From NCBI GenBank assembly GCA_021790415.1, contig JAJYDZ010000060.1:1-7682 (forward strand): a DNA stretch of 7,682 nt, written 5' to 3'. The notes beneath the pieces were generated by a model. It did not search any database and was not told the origin of the DNA. It was given only the letters and a program-made list of their open reading frames with translations. This DNA is from Thermoplasmata archaeon. GTDB lineage: Archaea; Thermoplasmatota; Thermoplasmata; Thermoplasmatales; Thermoplasmataceae. The translations under genes were made by a program, and so were the position numbers. Positions 1 through 5,292 of this stretch are shown here, in pieces (within the stretch, counting starts at the first letter, position 1; every line of letters starts with the position of its first letter).

Positions 1-191
1 ATGAAAATTACAGTTGCCAGATACCAGTAACCTTCAATTTCCATATATCCCGAAGCCAAGCCTAATAAAGCGGCCATACCAATGACCATCAAGGTTGATT
101 TGGCCCTGTTTCTTTCATCTATGAGAAACTCCTTCTCATTAAATTCTGGTTCAACAAATATGGGCTCCTTATTCTCCTTAGCCTTGACCAT
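1..191 (-). CDS. membrane protein, N-terminal part (cut by window edge)
   Basis: The reading frame starts at an ATG at 191 (minus strand) and stays open to the window edge, giving 63 full codons. The first 30 residues are charged and hydrophilic (MVKAKENKEP, then FNEKEFLIDERNRAK). They are followed by a hydrophobic stretch of about 18 residues (TLMVIGMAALLGLASGYM, around 33-50), a short polar turn, and the start of a second hydrophobic stretch (WYLATVIF). This suggests a cytoplasmic N-terminus and at least two membrane helices. The start lies 10 nt after the tpiA stop on the same strand, so the two are probably co-transcribed and this gene has no promoter of its own. A weak AAGG lies just before the ATG. 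I do not recognise the family and infer no function. Confidence 0.75.
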   Translation of the reverse strand, partial: MVKAKENKEPIFVEPEFNEKEFLIDERNRAKSTLMVIGMAALLGLASGYMEIEGYWYLATVIF

Positions 192-201
192 TTTGCCTTA
201 A

Positions 202-849
202 TTATGATAATGTTAATGAATTTAACGCGGATCGAGGATCGGAAGCTTTAGTAATTCCTGAAGCTATTAAAATCCCCTGAGCACCAAGTCTAATGGATAA
301 CTCAACATCTTCCCTTGTTTTTACCCCAGCACCTACCAAGAGTGATGAACCTTCCTTTTCGCAAATCTTAACGCCTTCCCTAATTATTTCAGGTTTAGCC
401 GAAGACACAGATATATTTCCTCCAATAAGTTCAGGAGGTTCATAGGCTATAGTTCTTGCGCCTATTGATGAATAAAGTTTTATTTCTTTGATGTTTTCAC
501 AACACACTATGAGATCAAATTTTAATGTCTCTGCTTTTTTAATAGTATCCTTAATAATTTCACTTTGAATCCTCTTTTCGGAATGGTTGAGGAGTGAACC
601 ATTTATTCCATATGCAATCAATGACTCCATTGGTATTGATCCGGTATAGGGCCCTAAGGGGTTCAAATCCACATGCTGCGCCTTTATCTTTCCGGGAAAC
701 AATCCTGCAAGTTTCTCCAAATTTATGGCAGGTACCGCAAATGAAATCTGGAATTTATCTGATTTCACGTTCGACAGGTTTGAAATAAACCGGGCTGGAT
801 CCTTCATAATATTATCATAAACCTTTAAATTGGTTATAAATTGAAACAT
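202..849 (-). CDS. tpiA: triosephosphate isomerase (archaeal type)
   Basis: This enzyme interconverts dihydroxyacetone phosphate and glyceraldehyde 3-phosphate in the cytoplasm, serving glycolysis and gluconeogenesis. The 215-residue protein matches the short archaeal class rather than the ~250-residue bacterial/eukaryal one. The N-terminal substrate-binding motif NLK has Asn7 and catalytic Lys9. The electrophile His89 lies in NHSEKR, and the catalytic base Glu137 lies in AYEPPELIGG, the typical archaeal form of this motif. The phosphate-binding loops are GAGV (173-176) and ASGI (196-199) near the C-terminus. All key residues are present. The ATG at 849 places the NLK motif at the expected distance from the N-terminus, with AT-rich promoter sequence just upstream. 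The gene leads a probable two-gene operon with the membrane-protein gene and is divergent from the acyl-CoA synthetase operon. Confidence 0.96.
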   Translation of the reverse strand: MFQFITNLKVYDNIMKDPARFISNLSNVKSDKFQISFAVPAINLEKLAGLFPGKIKAQHVDLNPLGPYTGSIPMESLIAYGINGSLLNHSEKRIQSEIIKDTIKKAETLKFDLIVCCENIKEIKLYSSIGARTIAYEPPELIGGNISVSSAKPEIIREGVKICEKEGSSLLVGAGVKTREDVELSIRLGAQGILIASGITKASDPRSALNSLTLS

Positions 850-870
850 TGTTGTAAAGAACGATTTGTA

Positions 871-888
871 ATTTAATTGTTTTTATAA
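871..888 (-). promoter_or_regulatory. tpiA promoter, TATA-like boxes
   Basis: Reading the minus strand towards tpiA, TTATAAAA (888-881) is followed by AATTAAATT (about 879-871). The first is the better TATA match and would give a leader of about 10 nt. The second is centred about 25 nt before the ATG and would give a leaderless mRNA. Which one is used cannot be told from sequence. Confidence 0.5.
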
Positions 889-906
889 GTCTTAATTACG
901 TCTTAA
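889..906 (-). repeat. tandem TTAAGAC repeat next to tpiA TATA box
   Basis: On the minus strand, TTAAGAC occurs at 906-900 and again at 895-889. The copies are 11 bp apart, about one helical turn, and the second abuts TTATAAAA at 888. The position suits an activator or TFB-recognition element for tpiA. The repeat is seen directly; its function is inferred. Confidence 0.35.
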
Positions 907-982
907 GCATTGAAATGTTGTTCTCAACCTTTCATCTTACTTGTGAATCAAAATTTCTCAACACTAAATATTAAGGCAATTG

Positions 983-990
983 TTTAATAA
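983..990 (+). promoter_or_regulatory. acdAB promoter, TATA box
   Basis: TTTAATAA within TGTTTAATAATAT is centred about 25 nt before the GTG at 1012, the spacing expected between an archaeal TATA box and the transcription start. Transcription would begin at or within a few bases of the start codon. The S66 peptidase gene carries the same TGTTTAATA core at almost the same spacing. Confidence 0.55.
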
Positions 991-1011
991 TATTTGGTCT
1001 GCTTAATATGG

Positions 1012-2394
1012 GTGTTTGATAAGCTTGTGAACCCAAAATCTGTTGCAGTAGTAGGAGCCAGCGAAAATCCAATGAAGATCGGGTACGCCATTATGAAAAA
1101 TCTTGTAGAAGGAAAATATGATGGGGAAATATATCCTGTGAACAAAAGTGCCACATCAATATTGAATATCAGATCTTACTCCTCTCTCAAGGATATAGGA
1201 AAAACGGTAGATTTATGTGTTATTGCAGTACCAGCTTCACTCTCCTTGGATGTGGTAAAAGAAGCCGTTCAATGTAAGATTCCCTTCATAGTTCTTATTC
1301 CCGGAGGCTTCTCAGAAACCGGGAAAGAAGGAAAACAACTTGAGGAGACGATTAGTTTAATTATAAAGAACTCCGGAACAAGGTTGATCGGCCCAAATAC
1401 TGTGGGTGTATATTTTCCTCACGCGAATCTTAATACGGCCTTAACTCCTCCGGACAGGGTTTGCTTTCCAAAGTCTGGAAGCATATCATTCATATCCCAG
1501 AGTGGAGCACTTGGTCTCTTGACAATGGATTCAATCTCTGAACTCGGGATTGGAATATCCGCATTCATAAATCTTGGAAACAGAATAGATGTTGATGAGA
1601 TAGAGCTGATGAAATATTTTAAAAGCGACCAAAAAACGGGAAGCATCGCCATATATCTGGAAAGTGTTCATAATGGGAAAGAGTTTTATGAGACCCTTAA
1701 AGATGTTAACAGGGTTAAACCAATCGTTGTAATTAAATCAGGAAGAACTACATCATCAGCTAAAGCAGCTTCTCTGCACACGGGAGCCTTGGGAACAGAT
1801 GACAGAATATTTCAGGGAATGCTTCGGCAGGCTGGGGTGGCAAGGGCATATAATGAAGTCGAACTCATAGATTATGCAAGAGTTCTATCTTACTCTCCTT
1901 TACCATCAGGAAAAAATGTTGCAATCGTAACCACGGCTGGCGGTGTTGGGGTAATAACTGCAGATTATGTATCAGCCGCTGAACACGGTATAGGAATGAA
2001 TATTGCTCCTCTTTCCGCAGCGACAAAAAACGCAATCAAAGGATCAATAATTTCTTTCGGGTCTGCAGAAAATCCTGTGGATTTGACGGCTGATGGTTCA
2101 ATAGAAGCATATGATTCTGTGTTATCCGCATTGCAGGAAGATGAAAACGTCAATATCATTATAGCGTATGCTTTGCCCCAGACTCCGAAAATGAACATGG
2201 GCATCGTGGATGTTATTTCAAAATACTGTCATGCAAAGAAACCGGTAATCGTGGGCGTAATAGGCTCAAAGCTTGGAACAGAACTGATCAGGGAATTTGA
2301 GAGAAGGCAAATTCCGGCATATCCGTCAATTGAACGGGTTGTAAATTCTGTCAGAGCACTTTATGATTATTCAATGTTTAGGAACGGTGAATGA
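1012..2394 (+). CDS. acdA: ADP-forming acetyl/acyl-CoA synthetase, alpha subunit
   Basis: With the beta subunit this enzyme converts acyl-CoA, ADP and phosphate to carboxylic acid, CoA and ATP, the main archaeal route from acetyl-CoA to acetate. The frame gives 460 residues, normal for a separate alpha subunit. The N-terminal CoA-binding Rossmann domain begins with NPKSVAVVGAS and includes the AVP and LIPGGFSETG loops. RLIGPNTVGV and SFISQSGALG mark the succinyl-CoA-ligase-like second domain. The phosphorylated histidine is His256 in SLHTGALGTDD, followed by GMLRQAGVARA. A third CoA-ligase-like domain contains TTAGGVGV. I chose the GTG at 1012 because homologues of this family usually begin a few residues before NPKSVAV and a TATA box lies 25 nt upstream. 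An in-frame TTG at 994 would add six residues but leaves the start almost inside the TATA box. The exact acyl substrate (acetyl, branched or aryl) cannot be read from sequence. Confidence 0.94.
   Translation: MFDKLVNPKSVAVVGASENPMKIGYAIMKNLVEGKYDGEIYPVNKSATSILNIRSYSSLKDIGKTVDLCVIAVPASLSLDVVKEAVQCKIPFIVLIPGGFSETGKEGKQLEETISLIIKNSGTRLIGPNTVGVYFPHANLNTALTPPDRVCFPKSGSISFISQSGALGLLTMDSISELGIGISAFINLGNRIDVDEIELMKYFKSDQKTGSIAIYLESVHNGKEFYETLKDVNRVKPIVVIKSGRTTSSAKAASLHTGALGTDDRIFQGMLRQAGVARAYNEVELIDYARVLSYSPLPSGKNVAIVTTAGGVGVITADYVSAAEHGIGMNIAPLSAATKNAIKGSIISFGSAENPVDLTADGSIEAYDSVLSALQEDENVNIIIAYALPQTPKMNMGIVDVISKYCHAKKPVIVGVIGSKLGTELIREFERRQIPAYPSIERVVNSVRALYDYSMFRNGE
2386..2390 (+). promoter_or_regulatory. 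Shine-Dalgarno site of acdB
   Basis: GGTGA, complementary to the usual archaeal 16S 3' end, lies 5 nt before the ATG at 2396 and inside the last codons of acdA. It supports 2396 over the earlier in-frame ATG at 2363. It contrasts with the operon-leading genes, which show TATA boxes at leaderless spacing and no such site. Confidence 0.6.
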
Positions 2395-2395
2395 A

Positions 2396-3055
2396 ATGAA
2401 TAGTGCCAGAGAGTTTATTGATGAGATAAAAACCAAAGGGAAATCTGAATTTTCGATCAAAACTGCCTTAAAAAATATGGGAATTCTGGTTCCACGCAGT
2501 TTTATCATTAACGATATTTCAGAAAAGCTTGATATTTCATATCCTGTTGTGTTAAAAGTGTCAGACGAATCCATTCTGCATAAATCCGATGTTGGTGGTG
2601 TAAAGACGGGAATAGGTACATTTGAAGAACTTAAAAATCAACTGAGTAAAATGAAGACACTTTTTCCAAACTCTCAGTTTCTGGTTGAAGAAATGGTTGA
2701 GGAGGGAATTGAAATTATTGTTGGATTATCAAGGGATAATGTATTTGGTTTATCCATTATGTTAGGGATGGGAGGCACAATGACAGAAATTTATCATGAT
2801 GTCACCTTCAGATTGATTCCCGTTAACAGAATAGATTGCAATCATATGATAGATGAAGTCTCAATAGGCAGATTTACAGGAAATGGATTCAGGGGACATA
2901 GAATAGACAGGGAGGCATTAATAAATTTCATAATGAAAATATCCTCCATTGGTGAAGTCGGCGGAGAGTTTATCGATCAGCTTGATTTGAACCCAATTAA
3001 AATTGCAGATTCAAAGATATATGTACTTGATGCCAAAATTATTGGAAAATTATAG
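2396..3055 (+). CDS. acdB: ADP-forming acetyl/acyl-CoA synthetase, beta subunit
   Basis: This is the ATP-grasp partner of the alpha subunit; it binds the nucleotide and takes part in phosphoryl transfer from the alpha-subunit phosphohistidine to ADP. The 219 residues match the usual size of a stand-alone beta subunit. YPVVLKV (49-55) carries the nucleotide-binding lysine. LHKSDVGGVKTG (61-72) contains His62, at the place of the second conserved histidine of this enzyme class. FLVEEMVEEGIEIIVG and FGLSIMLGMGG with E131 and the following D..FRLIPV form the ATP-grasp core, and DLNPIKI (197-203) closes it with metal-binding residues. The ATG at 2396 is one base past the acdA stop and has a good Shine-Dalgarno site, so translation is likely coupled. 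An in-frame ATG at 2363 would add 11 residues overlapping acdA and is less likely. Confidence 0.94.
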   Translation: MNSAREFIDEIKTKGKSEFSIKTALKNMGILVPRSFIINDISEKLDISYPVVLKVSDESILHKSDVGGVKTGIGTFEELKNQLSKMKTLFPNSQFLVEEMVEEGIEIIVGLSRDNVFGLSIMLGMGGTMTEIYHDVTFRLIPVNRIDCNHMIDEVSIGRFTGNGFRGHRIDREALINFIMKISSIGEVGGEFIDQLDLNPIKIADSKIYVLDAKIIGKL

Positions 3056-3074
3056 GGTACAAATGTTTTAGGAG

Positions 3075-3105
3075 AGCATGTAATTTGTTTTGTTATATTC
3101 ATGCT
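3075..3105 (+). terminator. possible terminator region after acdB
   Basis: About 20 nt past the acdB stop, AGCATG (3075-3080) and CATGCT (3100-3105) can pair around a 19-nt U-rich loop that includes TTTGTTTTGTTATATT. Archaeal termination depends mostly on such T-rich runs, so the run matters more than the weak 6-bp stem. Confidence 0.35.
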
Positions 3106-3308
3106 GTACTCTTAAATTTCATGAACCCTATCTTCAATTAATAAAAGGTGAATTATTCTTCAAATCCCCATCTTAAATAATGGGTCTGTGGAGGTCGTTT
3201 ATTATTGTCTTTTATTTTGTATATATTGGAGAAATAGGAGAGGATAAATAAAATTAGGAATAAGTGAAATAAGTTCTCTCTGGAATTACTAACCTTCTTC
3301 CTGCAAGT

Positions 3309-3358
3309 GGTATAAAAATATTCGTGTTAATGTTTAATATTATACCCGGACTTATACC
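3309..3358 (+). repeat. GGTATA/TATACC elements around S66 promoter
   Basis: GGTATA (3309-3314) faces TATACC (3341-3346), and a second TATACC follows at 3353-3358, 12 bp later and just before the GTG at 3361. The set brackets the TATA box and covers the expected transcription start, a position where a repressor could block initiation. The elements are short and AT-rich, so chance is possible. Confidence 0.25.
3333..3340 (+). promoter_or_regulatory. S66 peptidase promoter, TATA box
   Basis: TTTAATAT in TGTTTAATATTAT is centred about 24.5 nt before the GTG at 3361. This matches the acdA promoter in both sequence and spacing and implies a leaderless transcript. Confidence 0.5.
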
Positions 3359-3360
3359 GC

Positions 3361-4404
3361 GTGAAGATAACTAAACCCAAAAGGTTAAGGCCCGGGAACA
3401 AGGTTGCGATTGTTTCTCCTTCCATGACTATACCAAACAAATTTCCTAGGGTAGCTAATAAGGGGATAGAAAACATCAGGAAGTATTTTGAACTGGACCC
3501 GGTAATATTTCCACATGCGTTTGATGATCTATCTTTTGCTTACGATCACCCAGAGTTAAGGGCCGATGATGTTAATCACGCATTTGCAAAGCATGAAATA
3601 AATGCCATATTTAGTACAATAGGGGGAGAAGAATCTATGAGAATATTGAAATTCCTCGACAGAGATGAGATTCTGCAAAACCCTAAAATCTTCACCGGTT
3701 TTTCAGATTGCACAACCCTAACCACGTACCTTTCAATGAATAATATGGGAAATATTTACGGCGGGGCAGTAATGGCAGGATTTGCCCAGATGGATCATTT
3801 TCATGACAGATTTAGTGATTACTGGAGGAAACTGCTGTTTGAGAACTCTGAAGGAATGATAATGGAGCAATTTCCTGAATATTCAGAAGGATATCCGGAC
3901 TGGAGCACTTCCATGGACCCGGGTGCGATAAACAGTAAATCTACATCCAGGTCTTGGAAGTGGATTTCCGGAGAAAACATGCAAGGAGAGATATTCGCAG
4001 CAAATATTGAAGTGTTTGATTGGCTAAGAGGAACTCAGTATTTTCCTCAAGATTCATTCTTCAATGGAAAACTTCTCCTCTTTGAGACTTCTGAAGAAGT
4101 GCCTTCCCCAACCGCAGTGGAAAGAATGCTCAGGAGTCTCAATATTATGGGTATTATTGACCAGATCAAAGGATTGGGCTTTGCAAGGTTTAGGGGATAT
4201 ACTGAAAAGATGAATATTGAAATGGAAGGGATGCTTGAAAGAATGCTGCAGAAGGAATTCGGTAAGAGTAATTTACCTATTGTGACTGGTTTGGATTTTG
4301 GTCATACTGATCCATATTTTCCGCTGCCCAATCTAATACGTGCAAAGGTAGAAAGTCATAAGATCACTCTGCTTGAGAGCTTTGCTATTGATACAAAATA
4401 TTAA
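3361..4404 (+). CDS. S66-family serine peptidase (MccF / LD-carboxypeptidase-like)
   Basis: The protein belongs to peptidase family S66, which contains murein LD-carboxypeptidases and MccF, a hydrolase that cleaves aminoacyl- or peptidyl-nucleotide conjugates such as microcin C. At 347 residues it is closer to MccF size than to the ~300-residue LdcA type. The N-terminus RPGNKVAIVSPS (10-21) is the usual first strand of the family. IFSTIGGEES (83-92) precedes the nucleophile Ser115 in FTGFSDCTTL. Glu242 in FETSEE and His315 in DFGHTDPYFPLP complete the Ser-Glu-His triad, close to Ser118-Glu243-His311 of E. coli MccF. No signal peptide is visible, so it should be cytoplasmic. The start is the GTG at 3361, supported by the TATA box 24-25 nt upstream. 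The gene stands alone with its own promoter. Thermoplasmatales generally lack a murein wall, so an MccF-like role is the better guess, but the substrate is unknown. Confidence 0.9.
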   Translation: MKITKPKRLRPGNKVAIVSPSMTIPNKFPRVANKGIENIRKYFELDPVIFPHAFDDLSFAYDHPELRADDVNHAFAKHEINAIFSTIGGEESMRILKFLDRDEILQNPKIFTGFSDCTTLTTYLSMNNMGNIYGGAVMAGFAQMDHFHDRFSDYWRKLLFENSEGMIMEQFPEYSEGYPDWSTSMDPGAINSKSTSRSWKWISGENMQGEIFAANIEVFDWLRGTQYFPQDSFFNGKLLLFETSEEVPSPTAVERMLRSLNIMGIIDQIKGLGFARFRGYTEKMNIEMEGMLERMLQKEFGKSNLPIVTGLDFGHTDPYFPLPNLIRAKVESHKITLLESFAIDTKY

Positions 4405-4419
4405 TGCTATGCGCAATTT

Positions 4420-4432
4420 AGATAAATTATCT
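4420..4432. repeat. short dyad after S66 gene
   Basis: AGATAA and TTATCT form a perfect 6-bp dyad around a single A, 15 nt after the S66 stop codon. It may belong to a termination region or be a protein site. The rest of the 141-bp gap holds no gene. Confidence 0.2.
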
Positions 4433-4514
4433 TAATATGCGTTTGATAGGACTCCATGCTTAATCAATGCAGGTTTGAAAAATATATTTACATTTGCTGC
4501 ATTTGATTGTATAA

Positions 4515-4543
4515 ATGATTAAATATGCAGGCAAATTAATCAT
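4515..4543. promoter_or_regulatory. 8-bp-arm dyad over promoter, possible operator
   Basis: ATGATTAA (4515-4522) and TTAATCAT (4536-4543) are perfect inverted copies, 21 bp centre to centre, about two helical turns. They overlap the TATA box on one side and end two bases before the ATG at 4546 on the other. This is where an archaeal repressor dimer would block TBP/TFB or RNA polymerase. The symmetry is seen; repression is inferred. Confidence 0.4.
4519..4526 (+). promoter_or_regulatory. promoter of the beta-lactamase-fold gene
   Basis: TTAAATAT is centred about 23.5 nt before the ATG at 4546, implying a leaderless message. An alternative TATAAAT lies a little further upstream at 4510-4516. 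Confidence 0.4.
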
Positions 4544-4545
4544 AA

Positions 4546-5157
4546 ATGTTCGAACCCATTACAAAGAATATTTTTCGATGGGAAACAAATGATCCAGAAA
4601 GTGGATATATGATGTATTCTCATCTGTTACTGGAAAAGGATAGGGCTGTTTTAATTGATCCAGTTGAAATCCCTGACCTGATCAAAATGGTTAGAATACT
4701 TGGTGAACCACTTGCAGTTATTATGACAAATTATTCTCATTTGAGAGGGTGCCCTTCTATCTCAAGGAAGCTTCAAGTTCCATTGTTCATGCCTGAAATT
4801 AAAGCAGTGGATGAAGATGATAAACTTGTTAGTGTATTTCTTGAATTATATGATGTAAAAAATTCCATTCAATATGATGAAAAAACTGAATTGCCGCTCG
4901 GCATCGAATCTTATGTTATAAAGGGCCGCCACGAAATTGCCCTCAAATTTCACAATTTTCTAATAGTTGGTGATTCAGCCTATGGCATTGATGGGAAACT
5001 TGCTTTCTACCCATTGGGATTTTATCCTGATGAGAATAATGCAAAATCTGGAGCTACTGCTGCTGCATTGTTACCAATAATGAAGAAGACTATGGCTGAC
5101 GGACTCCTTTCAGGTCACAATGAAGATATTCCTTCAGGTTTGCAAAGTCTAATTTAA
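4546..5157 (+). CDS. metallo-beta-lactamase-fold protein with degenerate metal site
   Basis: The 203-residue protein has the layout of a small metallo-beta-lactamase-fold hydrolase. It starts with a strand pair ending in AVLIDPV (34-40), then LAVIMTNYSHLRGCPS where HxHxDH normally stands, KLQVPLFMPE as the next beta-alpha unit, FLIVGDSAYG (138-147) with the conserved Asp143, and LLSGHNEDIPSG (187-198) with His191 in the usual late His motif. The HxHxDH positions read roughly N-x-S-x-L-R, so the first metal site is lost, while Asp143 and His191 remain. It may bind one metal weakly, or work as a non-catalytic binding protein, or belong to a known divergent branch with a TN..H.R type motif. No signal peptide is seen. 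The ATG at 4546 has its own TATA box and a dyad over the promoter. The neighbours do not fix a function. Confidence 0.75.
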   Translation: MFEPITKNIFRWETNDPESGYMMYSHLLLEKDRAVLIDPVEIPDLIKMVRILGEPLAVIMTNYSHLRGCPSISRKLQVPLFMPEIKAVDEDDKLVSVFLELYDVKNSIQYDEKTELPLGIESYVIKGRHEIALKFHNFLIVGDSAYGIDGKLAFYPLGFYPDENNAKSGATAAALLPIMKKTMADGLLSGHNEDIPSGLQSLI

Positions 5158-5158
5158 A

Positions 5159-5199
5159 TCAATGCATTTAAGGAAACTCCCTTAAATCAAATTCATTGA
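5159..5199 (+). terminator. two-tier stem-loop after the beta-lactamase-fold gene
   Basis: Starting one base after the stop codon, TCAATG (5159-5164) pairs with CATTGA (5194-5199). Inside it, ATTTAAGG (5166-5173) pairs with CCTTAAAT (5180-5187) around a 6-nt loop. Both arms are perfect, with an asymmetric 1/6-nt internal loop between them. No T-run follows, so it may be a 3' end stabiliser or processing site rather than a true terminator. Confidence 0.45.
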
Positions 5200-5262
5200 A
5201 TATCCAAGGGAAGTAGGAAAAAGGCTACACATACAGCAGAATATCTGGGAGCACGACAAACT

Positions 5263-5270
5263 TTTATTAT
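5263..5270 (+). promoter_or_regulatory. methyltransferase promoter, TATA box
   Basis: TTTATTAT in CTTTTATTATAATT is centred about 26.5 nt before the GTG at 5293, again the spacing of a leaderless gene. Confidence 0.45.
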
Positions 5271-5292
5271 AATTTCTCTCATTCAACTAATT

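Larger units (their letters stand above)
3056..3360. other. 305-bp intergenic region
   Basis: No clear gene lies here. It contains the T-rich run after acdB, a small CCCAT/ATGGG hairpin (3167-3184) followed by T-rich sequence (about 3199-3222), and the promoter of the S66 gene at its right end. A 23-codon ATG frame at 3180-3251 (MGLWRSFIIVFYFVYIG, then EIGEDK) would encode a single hydrophobic segment. It has only a weak AATTATT about 26 nt upstream, so I do not call it a gene. Confidence 0.5.

Noticed and set aside
2363..2395. Longer acdB starting at the in-frame ATG at 2363
   Set aside because: It would overlap acdA by 32 nt and add 11 residues with no homology-like character, whereas the ATG at 2396 has GGTGA at good spacing.
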